This document shows, piece by piece, positions 26,741-33,904 of a DNA stretch of 60,839 nucleotides. This DNA is from Thermoanaerobaculia bacterium. GTDB taxonomy: Bacteria > Acidobacteriota > Thermoanaerobaculia > Multivoradales > Multivoraceae. The stretch lies in contig JAJEBV010000040.1 of NCBI GenBank assembly GCA_022822365.1, positions 230,001 through 290,839 on the forward strand, written 5' to 3'. The stretch's first letter is position 1. Each line of letters starts with the position of its first letter. The notes under the pieces were generated by a model that made no database searches, was not told where the DNA came from, and saw only the letters and a program-made list of their open reading frames with translations. The position numbers and the translations under genes were made by a program.

Positions 26741-27652
26741 CTAGACCTCTTCCTCTGGTTCCGGCAGCGCCAACGGGTAGAGGTAGGTTGCCACCTTCTC
26801 GGGCCGGAAGCCTTCGTCTGTCCAGTGGGCTAGTCCCTTGCTGTGTAGGAGGTCACTGAGCGCCCGCAGACCGCGGTGCGAGCGCCAATCGCCTTCTTCG
26901 TCGGTCTCTTCTGCGAATGACTCTTGGAGCAGGCGCAAGCAACTCGTGACGATGTGGGACATGATGTTGTAGCGATGTGCTCCGGACTCGCGCTGCAAGA
27001 ACGTGTGGAGTTGCGGGCTGACCTTGGCGACGAACCGAAAGGGCTCGGTCTCGGCCTCCACGAAGAAGCTGCCTTCACTGAGATTGGAGTCCTCTCGAAT
27101 GGAGAGCATGTGTAGAGGGGAGGATTGAAGCTGGATCACAGGACCGATAGCCAACCTGGACCCCTTGCGCAGTCGAACGGAGACACCGTTCCAAGCGGGA
27201 TGGGTGCCCTCTCGGTCAGCATCGAGTTCCAGCGCCAAAGGCTCCGTTGCCACTACCATTGGCGTAAACAGAGGGGGCTCGCCCAGATCGTCGGGGTTCC
27301 ACGACACAGTCTGGATCTGCGTCTCGGACACCAAGGTGTCGCGAAACGCCGAGACCGGTGACGAAATGGTGCAGATGCACTTCGCCGCGCCGTCGCGCAG
27401 AAGGCGGGAGATCAGTGGGGCACCTTCGACTCGGTGCGCGATCCTGAACGAGGACCGGTTCGCCCCAGGCCGAAAGTCGACAGCATAGAAGCCGTTCGGG
27501 TAGGAGAGGTTGCCGGTCTCGAGAATCGGGTGACTGTGTGCGCGGATAGCGTTGGACGCGGATTGGGCTCGCGCGGTGAGTTCAGCCAACTGTACTGCCC
27601 TCTTCCACCGGATCAGCCTTGGAGATCTGAACCTGAAGCGACACGTCGCCAT
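26741..27652 (-). CDS. Unknown protein overlapping the GHKL ATPase gene
   Basis: A protein of about 303 aa with no family I can name. It is soluble with mixed strands and helices; notable stretches are FYAVDFRPGANRSSF, a helical YNIMSHIVTSCLRLLQESF and an acidic C-terminus. There are no membrane segments and no clear catalytic triad. The ATG at 27652 overlaps the ATPase 3' end by 71 bp, implying translational coupling and possible stoichiometric interaction with the ATPase. A longer start at 27694 is possible. The next gene begins 3 bp after its stop. Confidence 0.55.
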   Translation of the reverse strand: MATCRFRFRSPRLIRWKRAVQLAELTARAQSASNAIRAHSHPILETGNLSYPNGFYAVDFRPGANRSSFRIAHRVEGAPLISRLLRDGAAKCICTISSPVSAFRDTLVSETQIQTVSWNPDDLGEPPLFTPMVVATEPLALELDADREGTHPAWNGVSVRLRKGSRLAIGPVIQLQSSPLHMLSIREDSNLSEGSFFVEAETEPFRFVAKVSPQLHTFLQRESGAHRYNIMSHIVTSCLRLLQESFAEETDEEGDWRSHRGLRALSDLLHSKGLAHWTDEGFRPEKVATYLYPLALPEPEEEV

Positions 27653-29461
27653 CAAGCCCTCCGGTTCGGGGCGGAAAGCTCCAGTCCGTCTCAACGCAGA
27701 GACGATCCTCCGGTGCCAGATCGCCGAGTCGCAGCCCGACTATGTCGCCATCGCCGTTGCGAACCTCGGCCGTGGGAGGAACTGACTCGCCATTCAGCAT
27801 GGTGTTGCTCAGCACTGCGAACAACATCTCGTTGTACGGGACACGGTCGCAGGTCGCGTCGACGTTCTCGTCTAAACAGAGCCGTAGCTCGGCGTTCTCG
27901 TACTCACGCGTGCAGTACACCTCAACCCGGTTCCGGTGAGCGCCGGTCGGCACGGACACTGCCTGGAAGAAGGCCGGAAGCGACCGCCGACGGTGCTTTC
28001 TCGGAGGCGGTTTCGGCGGCAAAGGCGGCTCGTCGTCATCCGGAATCACGGGAGGTCGTCGAGTAATCCGGGGAACCCGTGCCGGCAGTCTGCGTTCAAT
28101 CGCGGTAGGAGTTCCCCAAAGCGACTGCTGCGTCCAACCCGCACTCCCGTCTGCGCCGTCTCCACCGTCTAGGACCAAGAAGTCATCAGGGCTGAACTCA
28201 TCGTTGCTGACACCCGGAACGTAGTCCCGGAGCCACTCGCGTATCTGAGTCAGAGCACTCATCACTTTCTTCTTGTCCTTCTTCGGGAGGTACTTGAAGT
28301 TGACGCGGTTGTGCAATGGCCCTTCCGACTGCTTGATGAGTTCGTACAGTTCTCCTCCCTCGTCAGCATGGAGTTGGAGAACGGCCTGGAACGGTTCTTT
28401 GTCGCTGAACTTGTAGTAGAAGCCGGGGAGCTTCTGGTCGTTCGTAATCCACATTCCGTTGCGGCACAGGTCGATCCGCGGGCCTCCAGACGATCGCTGA
28501 AGCAAGCGCACATAGATCTTCCCTATGTCGGTCTCGATGACGTGAGACAACCCCGTTTGCAGCGCTTCGAGTGCATCCCACGCCCTGCTGCCGTTGAGGA
28601 AGGCGCGCGAACGCTTCTCATCTCGGAACCGTGCGAGCGTCGCTCTCAGGTTCCGGCGCTCCAGAGTCTTGGTGCCATCGGCGTCCTGGACTTCAACGAT
28701 GAGCTTGCCGTCGTTGATCGCCCCGAAGAAGTTGCAAGACGCGGCCTTGGACACCATCGTCCACAGGGGCGTCGAACCCTCCTTGAAATTGTTGAAGGCA
28801 GGTACCACGACGGCGGTTCCGTGGCCGAATCGACTCGCTACGTCGTCAAGTGCCGAAAGCAGGAGTTCGGGTATGTCCTCCTCCGCCCCATAGTCGTAGA
28901 TCTTGCCGTCGACTCCATCCAGGAATCCTCTGACCAAGAAGCCGTCGCCTCCTCGGAACGGCTCTCCCGGTACGGCGTGCGAGGCGATGACCGCGTGCCC
29001 CGACGCGATCTTGGCTCCATCTTGAGTCAGGCCTGCGTAGAGGACGTAGCGGAGGTCCGATGCTGGAATCGCCACGCAGTGGCCATTTCCGTAGGTACCA
29101 GTGGAGGCGCCGGATTCCTTGGCACTGACACCGTCGCTGAGCAAGGCGTTCATGCGCTTCTCGTTGAGACCGATGCCGTTGTCGATCACTGTGAGAACGT
29201 CGTGGCGGCCGCTGCGGAGCACTTTGGTCATCGCTCGAACGACCAGCTTCGCTTGAACAGAGAGTTTTCCCCCGCCCATCTCCCGCTGTGTCTTGACGGC
29301 TGCCGCGAACGCCTCCCAATAGCTGTCGAGACCCGGTATCTTCTTGAGCTTTTGACTTGTCACGCGGAAACGGACGCGCACTGTGGGCTGGTCCAGACTT
29401 CTCGCATCGAGCGAGTTCTGCAGGAGTTCTCGCACAACGGCTGCTGGCCGCAAGTCCTTGA
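27582..29461 (-). pseudogene. GHKL (HATPase) protein, 3' part, disrupted by an IS
   Basis: This segment encodes most of a GHKL-fold ATPase: N box VVRELLQNSLDAR, G1 box VIDNGIGL and G2 region GTYGNGH, then about 450 residues including a Pro-rich basic linker (PPLPPKPPPRKHRRRSLP). The open frame can start at a TTG (29453), but that lies inside the conserved domain. The true 5' end is across the IS, at 30764-30847. Removing the IS and one 8-bp duplication restores an uninterrupted frame of about 651 codons. GHKL proteins of this kind act as ATP-driven clamps, as in MutL, Hsp90 and MORC; the exact role is unknown. Confidence 0.85.
29454..29461. repeat. Target-site duplication, left copy
   Basis: GTCCTTGA immediately left of the IS end. 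An identical 8-mer lies at 30764-30771. Eight-bp duplications are typical of ISL3-family transposition. Confidence 0.9.
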
Positions 29462-30763
29462 GGCTCTTCAGGGTTTCGTGTGGAATGTGAGTGAATCGGG
29501 GTAGAGGTCGAGTCCGCCGAGATGGAAGTAGATGGCGTTACGGAAGCGGTCCCGATTGCGATAGCCGCGGGCGGATTTCTTGAGCCACTGGATGACCGAG
29601 TTGATGCCTTCGAGGCTGGCGTTGGTGACTCCGCGCTCGATGGCGTTGAGGATGCCGTCAAGATGGGACTTGATCGTCTTCGCGACCTTCTTCATCGGTT
29701 CCAGCCGGCTGCGAATCGCCCACGAGTACCAGCCCTCGAAGATCTCCCGCGCCTCGGCTCGGTCCCGCGTTTCCCACATCATCATCGCCACCTCCTTCAG
29801 GTGCCAGCAGCGGGCCGTCTTCGACGTGCCCCGGATCAACTCCTCCAGGCAGGGCAGCCGGCTCTCCGGCACGTTGTCCGGGTGGTACAGCCACAGGTGC
29901 CGCGTGCCGGCCAGACTCTCGTCACCCCGGCCTTGCAGCAGACGGTGCTCCTCCCGGCGCACAGTGTCGACCGCGTCGCCGAGATGAGCCGCGACATGGA
30001 ACTTGTCGTACGCGATCTTCTCCCAGCCGTCCGGCAGGCAGGACACCGTTGCCGAGATGTACGCCGGCCACATGTCCATCGCCACCGTCTCGATCCGCGA
30101 ACGCTCGGCCTCCGACAACGACTCGTAGTACGAAGACAGAGCGTCCTTGCCACGACCGTCAGCCACGTGATGCCCGCGCGGCTCGCCCTCGATGTCCGCC
30201 ACCACCGTCACGTACTCGTGGCGCTTCTGAAACGACGTCTCGTCCACGCCGAGAACCCTCGATGCCTCAGCCGCACCCCGCCGCTTGAGTCCACGCTGCA
30301 CCGCCCGCTCCATCACTCCAGACACCTGGTCCCAACTCAGGTCCAGAAGCCGAGCCACCGCCGAGATGCTCGCCGCCCCCAGCCAGTCGATCACCAAAGC
30401 CTCCAACAACGCCGTGAAACGAGAGCCCGGCTCAGACCAGGGCACGCCGACCGTGCGCACACCGTGCTCCGCGCAACGCACACGAGGAACGTCCGCGGTC
30501 AGGATCGTCCGGTACTGGCACGTCGGCAGATGACGCCAGCGACGACGACGCGAATCGTGGCGCCTCGCAGCACTGCCGCACACCGGACAACGATACGACT
30601 CGCCTCGGCGCCGAGCCACGAACACCTCTACCTCACCGGCCTCGAGCCGCAGCTCGACACCCGTCACCTCCCAAGGACTCTCGATACCCAGAATCCGACC
30701 GTACAAGTCTGTGTCGCGCATCACCCCAGACTACGGCATCTCCACCATCAACCCGGAAGAGCC
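29462..30763 (-). mobile_element. ISL3-family insertion sequence, complete, 1,302 bp
   Basis: The element is bounded by imperfect inverted repeats: GGCTCTTCAGGGTTTCGTGTGG at 29462 and, on the other strand, GGCTCTTCCGGGTTGATGGTGG ending at 30763 (17 of these 22 positions identical). The GGCTCTT tip is typical of ISL3 ends. It is flanked by a perfect 8-bp direct repeat, GTCCTTGA. It encodes one transposase that ends inside the left repeat. Perfect duplication and an intact transposase indicate a fairly recent insertion. It interrupts the GHKL ATPase gene near codon 28. Confidence 0.93.
29468..30724 (-). CDS. ISL3-family transposase
   Basis: A 418-aa transposase. The N-terminus has a zinc-finger-like CPVCGSAARRHDSRRRRWRHL, typical of ISL3, followed by a helix-turn-helix segment (ISAVARLLDLSWDQVSGVMER) and the DDE domain with LGVDETSFQKRHEYVTVV, VAMDMWPAYISA and the C-terminal Glu region NASLEGINSVIQWLKKSARGYRN. 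The end, YFHLGGLDLYP, is a common ISL3 terminus. No frameshift or stop is seen, so it is probably functional. Confidence 0.92.
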   Translation of the reverse strand: MMRDTDLYGRILGIESPWEVTGVELRLEAGEVEVFVARRRGESYRCPVCGSAARRHDSRRRRWRHLPTCQYRTILTADVPRVRCAEHGVRTVGVPWSEPGSRFTALLEALVIDWLGAASISAVARLLDLSWDQVSGVMERAVQRGLKRRGAAEASRVLGVDETSFQKRHEYVTVVADIEGEPRGHHVADGRGKDALSSYYESLSEAERSRIETVAMDMWPAYISATVSCLPDGWEKIAYDKFHVAAHLGDAVDTVRREEHRLLQGRGDESLAGTRHLWLYHPDNVPESRLPCLEELIRGTSKTARCWHLKEVAMMMWETRDRAEAREIFEGWYSWAIRSRLEPMKKVAKTIKSHLDGILNAIERGVTNASLEGINSVIQWLKKSARGYRNRDRFRNAIYFHLGGLDLYPDSLTFHTKP

Positions 30764-30771
30764 GTCCTTGA
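30764..30771. repeat. Target-site duplication, right copy
   Basis: GTCCTTGA immediately right of the IS end, identical to 29454-29461. Confidence 0.9.
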
Positions 30772-30847
30772 AGGCGGCGATGCCTGCTGGCGTGAAGCCC
30801 GCACTGGCACCTGGTCCGAACCTCAGATCGAGTCCCTTGTGGGGCAA
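30764..30847 (-). pseudogene. GHKL ATPase, severed 5' fragment
   Basis: Twenty-eight codons that form the N-terminus of the ATPase before IS insertion. From a probable TTG start at 30847 the frame reads LPHKGLDLRFGPGASAGF and on to AAFKD. It then joins LRPAAVVRELLQNSLDAR on the far side of the IS. GGAGG lies about 9 nt upstream of the TTG. The start overlaps the end of the cysteine desulfurase gene by 25 bp, so translation was coupled. The start codon is inferred. Confidence 0.75.
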
Positions 30848-31992
30848 GATGGAAGTCCTCCTAGTGGTAGTTCTGAAAACACCTCCAGCGCCGTCTCCAC
30901 ATCCCGTTGCGTGGAGAAGCGACCGAGGCTGACTCGGATGCCGGACGCGGCGGTTTCTGGATCGAGACCGAGCGCGCGCAGCACGACGGACGGTTCCGAA
31001 GAGTCCGAGGAGCAAGCGGAGCCAGTCGAAACGGCGATCCGCTTGGAGATCCGAGCGATGACGGCCTGTGCTGGCCAGCCTGGAAGCCCGATACTCAGGC
31101 TGCCGGGGAGACGTTCCTCCATGCTCCCGAAGAAGCGGATGCCCGGACACGATTCCATCAGACCGTCTTTCAAGCGGTTGGTGAGTGCGGTGAGCCTGCC
31201 TGCATCCTCATTCCAGCAGTCGACCGCGAGATTGGACGCTTCGCCCAACCCTACGACAAGGTGGACCGGAACGGTTCCCGGGCGAAGCCCGAACTCTTGA
31301 CCACCGCCTGTAAACACGGGACCGAGAGAGCAGCCGTGACGCACGTAGAGGGCGCCCACGCCCTTGGGGCCATACATCTTGTGCCCTGAGAGACTGAGGA
31401 GGTCAGCCTGCCAAACGTCGACATCGACGTCCATTCTCCCCATTGCCTGGGTCGCATCGGTATGGAAGACCACACCGGAACGACCGCACATGGCACCGAT
31501 CTCGGCCAGAGGCTGGACCACGCCGATTTCGTTGTTGCCCGCCATGATGGACACAGCCAACGTACGGTCGTTCAGCTCGGTCTCGAGCCGGCCTAGATCC
31601 ACGATGCCATCTGGCCCGACGGGCAACACGACTGCCACAAAACCGCTCTTGGCCAGGTCGCGGACAGTCTCTAGTACGGCCGGATGTTCCGTCGCCAGGG
31701 TGACGATCCGATTGCGGGAGCCAGTCTCGGCTTTGGCGATCCCCCTGAGCGCCAGATTGCACGACTCCGTGGCACCAGACGTGAACACGATCTCGTCGTC
31801 ATCGGCGTTGACGAGCTCCGCCACGCTGGACCGGGCCTGCCGGACAGCATCTGCGGCTCTCCACCCGAAGGCGTGGTCGCGAGAGTGCGGGTTCCCGAAT
31901 TCGAGGTTCAAGAACGGGAGAACCGCGTCTCGGACCCGGGGATCCACGGGCGTCGTAGCCTGATTGTCGAGGTAGACCGGGATCTGGACCAT
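30823..31992 (-). CDS. Cysteine desulfurase (IscS/DndA-like)
   Basis: A 389-aa fold-type I PLP enzyme that takes sulfur from cysteine as a protein persulfide. It opens VYLDNQATTPVDPRV, has VFTSGATESCNLAL, the PLP lysine in SLSGHKMYGPKGVGALYV (near residue 200) and the catalytic Cys loop STGSACSSDSSEPSVVLRAL (near residue 325). All catalytic residues are present. No IscU, IscA or Fe-S genes are nearby. The neighbour 16 bp upstream is a PP-loop protein, the combination that starts DNA phosphorothioation in Dnd and Ssp systems, so it probably supplies sulfur to that partner. Confidence 0.88.
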   Translation of the reverse strand: MVQIPVYLDNQATTPVDPRVRDAVLPFLNLEFGNPHSRDHAFGWRAADAVRQARSSVAELVNADDDEIVFTSGATESCNLALRGIAKAETGSRNRIVTLATEHPAVLETVRDLAKSGFVAVVLPVGPDGIVDLGRLETELNDRTLAVSIMAGNNEIGVVQPLAEIGAMCGRSGVVFHTDATQAMGRMDVDVDVWQADLLSLSGHKMYGPKGVGALYVRHGCSLGPVFTGGGQEFGLRPGTVPVHLVVGLGEASNLAVDCWNEDAGRLTALTNRLKDGLMESCPGIRFFGSMEERLPGSLSIGLPGWPAQAVIARISKRIAVSTGSACSSDSSEPSVVLRALGLDPETAASGIRVSLGRFSTQRDVETALEVFSELPLGGLPSCPTRDSI

Positions 31993-32008
31993 CCACCGTC
32001 TAGGCTAT

Positions 32009-33382
32009 CTACTCCGTGCAGTCGCAGGGAAGCATCGTTTCAGAGAACTCCTCGATGTCGGTCTCCGAGCTCTCACGCAGAACCGAGTAGGAGAAGCCGG
32101 TCGAAGCCCCAAAGAAGCCGAGAACCTCGTTCTTGGGGTTCCCGTGGATCGTTCTTCCCTCTGCCTTCAGGTCGCGCCCATACCTGCGCTCCATCTCATC
32201 CCACCAATCGATGTCGCAGGGCGTCCCGGCCATCGGCCCGAAACCGGGCACGTCGAGGCCCCTCTGCGCCTCCATCTTCGCGTGGACGGCCTTGAGGTTG
32301 GCGGCGCCCTTGAGGAAGCAGTACACGCAGTTCGACAATGAGCCCTCGCTCGGAAGCGCAAGATCCCAGTCCTGCTTGTCCCAAAAGTCGTTCACGTCGT
32401 CTCGACTGACGGCCATGTCTGCCAGCGGCATGTAGACATGCTCACCCTCGTAGCCTGACGCGCCCGGTCCGATGTTCCGGTCCTCGACTCTCTTGACGCG
32501 ATGCTGTTCGTCACCACGAAGCCCGACGAAGGCCACATACTCCACTGCACCCTTGCCGAACCGTGCTCTGCCGCCAAAGACCCTGCTCTGCGTCGCTGGA
32601 TTCTCAAACCGCTGCCAGACAGGCGAGAAGTCCTCGTACCGCTGCTTCGGCCGTTGATGCGGGCGATTCAGGACGAAGTGTCGCTTCCCGAGCAGAATGT
32701 CCTTGGGCACTCGGCCCTGGTTGCGCCGGTGACGCGCGTACATCGAGTCCGCACTGATCCGGGAGGTCTTGCCATGGTGACCCAGATGGCGGATGCCATC
32801 CTTGGCCGCAAGCCAGTCTGTCAGGAACATCCTGGTGGTCTCGAGCTTCATCTTCTGCGTGCAGATCCTCCTGAACTGGTTCGGCACGTAACATGACCAG
32901 GACAGGAGCTCCTCGAACACCTCGCCGCGCCAGTGGAAGCCGTCTGGATTGTCGGCGGACCATGGCCGACTGTTGACTAGCCGGTACGACGGGCGTCGGG
33001 ACCATTCGCCTCCCACCGAGTCCTCGAAGGTCTGGAACTCGATCCAGAAGAAGGGGACTCCGTACCGGCACGACGCCGCCTCGCAGTCACGGGCGAAGCG
33101 GTACGTGTCCGGGTGCTCGCTGGCAGTGTTGTTGAAGACAATGACATCGCCCCGGGCCGGATCGAGTATCCGGTTCTCCAGGAGCATGAACAGCATCATG
33201 CCGCTTGAGCGTCCTCCAGAGAACTTCACGACATGCGGCAGATCGCCGTGCTGTTTCGCGCGATAGCGGAACCGGTAGGCCCTCCCGGGATCGAAGGTGG
33301 CGACGGAAGCCTGCGTTCGGCGAGAGGCAGCCAGGGTCGGCACGGACCGGAGTGCCAGCTCACTCTCAGAAGAACCCCTCAT
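32009..33382 (-). CDS. PP-loop / PAPS-reductase-like protein (DndC/SspD-like role)
   Basis: A protein of about 457 aa (477 aa if started at 33442). The PP-loop is VVKFSGGRSSGMMLFMLLE, which activates an acceptor by adenylation. Cysteines that could hold an Fe-S cluster lie in SWSCYVPNQFRRICTQKMKLE and SNCVYCFLKG, with others in the CEAASC segment and at the very C-terminus (MLPCDCTE). The family includes DndC and SspD, which activate the DNA backbone for sulfur insertion. ATG 33382 is favoured because a TAGACT box (33396-33391) lies 8 nt upstream. It is the first gene of the six-gene operon. Confidence 0.78.
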   Translation of the reverse strand: MRGSSESELALRSVPTLAASRRTQASVATFDPGRAYRFRYRAKQHGDLPHVVKFSGGRSSGMMLFMLLENRILDPARGDVIVFNNTASEHPDTYRFARDCEAASCRYGVPFFWIEFQTFEDSVGGEWSRRPSYRLVNSRPWSADNPDGFHWRGEVFEELLSWSCYVPNQFRRICTQKMKLETTRMFLTDWLAAKDGIRHLGHHGKTSRISADSMYARHRRNQGRVPKDILLGKRHFVLNRPHQRPKQRYEDFSPVWQRFENPATQSRVFGGRARFGKGAVEYVAFVGLRGDEQHRVKRVEDRNIGPGASGYEGEHVYMPLADMAVSRDDVNDFWDKQDWDLALPSEGSLSNCVYCFLKGAANLKAVHAKMEAQRGLDVPGFGPMAGTPCDIDWWDEMERRYGRDLKAEGRTIHGNPKNEVLGFFGASTGFSYSVLRESSETDIEEFSETMLPCDCTE

Positions 33383-33396
33383 GGTGTTGGAGTCTA
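33383..33396 (-). promoter_or_regulatory. -10 box of the sulfur operon
   Basis: On the minus strand TAGACT (33396-33391) is followed by 8 nt and the ATG at 33382. The spacing matches other putative leaderless starts in this window. No strong -35 hexamer is visible. Confidence 0.35.
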
Positions 33397-33503
33397 GCCG
33401 GGTCAGACCGTTCCGGGCTGGCTCACTACGGAATCCCGCCATGCCGTGGCGGCACAGCTTCCACTCTACTCGGGTTGGCGACTCGGGCAGGTTTGCGACC
33501 GTG

Positions 33504-33565
33504 GAGCCCCCGCGTGGGTGGATAGGTGTCCACCGCCGGCACGCGTGCCGATGCCGCTGGGGCTC
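33504..33565. repeat. Multi-stem inverted-repeat element between hicB and the sulfur operon
   Basis: An outer 7-bp stem (GAGCCCC 33504-33510 with GGGGCTC 33559-33565) encloses two hairpins: GGTGGA/TCCACC (33517-33522 and 33529-33534) and the perfect palindrome CGGCACGCGTGCCG (33537-33550). The fold resembles a three-way junction. No U-tract follows on either strand, so it is not an ordinary terminator. Function is unknown: a structured RNA, an operator or a recombination site are all possible. Confidence 0.4.
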
Positions 33566-33579
33566 TAAACGTCTGCTTC

Positions 33580-33640
33580 TTCGGGCCGCCCAGGAACACG
33601 CCGTTGAACGCGATCAGCATGATTCTGGACCGTCCGCAGT
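33580..33640 (-). pseudogene. Remnant resembling the 3' end of an SNF transporter gene
   Basis: On the minus strand this reads IMLIAFNGVFLGGPKKQ, close to the C-terminus of the intact transporter nearby (AVLIALNGVLVRGLRKR). At DNA level 33598-33619 and 33945-33966 match at 20 of 22 positions. It is probably a decayed partial duplication or the tail of a deleted paralogue. Only about 60 bp are recognisable. Confidence 0.35.
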
Positions 33641-33662
33641 GAGCCGCGTTCCCGGTAAACAC

Positions 33663-33869
33663 TCACCTAGCGGTAAACCGGATCGTCGTCGTCCTCGCGG
33701 AGGGCTCACCTTGCTCCATCCGCTCGGCAACGACGCGGAGAGCCAAGGCCCTCACCCGCCTTATGGCGTCTTCACGGCTCTCGCCGTAGGCCATGACGCC
33801 TGCGAGTCCCATCACCTCCGCCAGCCAGCGGCCATCGTCCTCGCGCTCTGTTTCGATGGTAAGCCTCAT
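33663..33869 (-). CDS. Second orphan HicB-like protein
   Basis: A 68-aa HicB-like protein: MRLTIETEREDDGRWLAEV, then GVMAYGESREDAIRRVRALALRV. No HicA partner is visible; downstream is the SNF remnant, upstream is the SNF transporter gene ending 35 bp away. The start at 33869 is chosen because it begins the HicB beta strand; a longer frame into the transporter gene is a shadow. It borders the sulfur operon on the side opposite the first orphan HicB. Confidence 0.7.
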   Translation of the reverse strand: MRLTIETEREDDGRWLAEVMGLAGVMAYGESREDAIRRVRALALRVVAERMEQGEPSARTTTIRFTAR

Positions 33870-33904
33870 CTGCTTCGCCAGACCGGTGCCCGCCGCCACG
33901 GCGC

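Noticed and set aside
29453..29453. TTG at 29453 as the true start of the GHKL ATPase
   Set aside because: It lies within the conserved domain at an IS junction; the reconstructed frame extends 28 codons further upstream.
30823..33382. Standard Fe-S assembly (isc) or tRNA-thiolation operon
   Set aside because: No IscU, IscA, IscR, MnmA, TtcA or ThiI homologue is adjacent; the partners are an ATPase and a DUF262/DUF1524 nuclease.
33426..33662. HicA toxin downstream of the second HicB
   Set aside because: The 78-codon frame lacks the HicA double-stranded-RNA-binding-like pattern and resembles an SNF-transporter tail instead.
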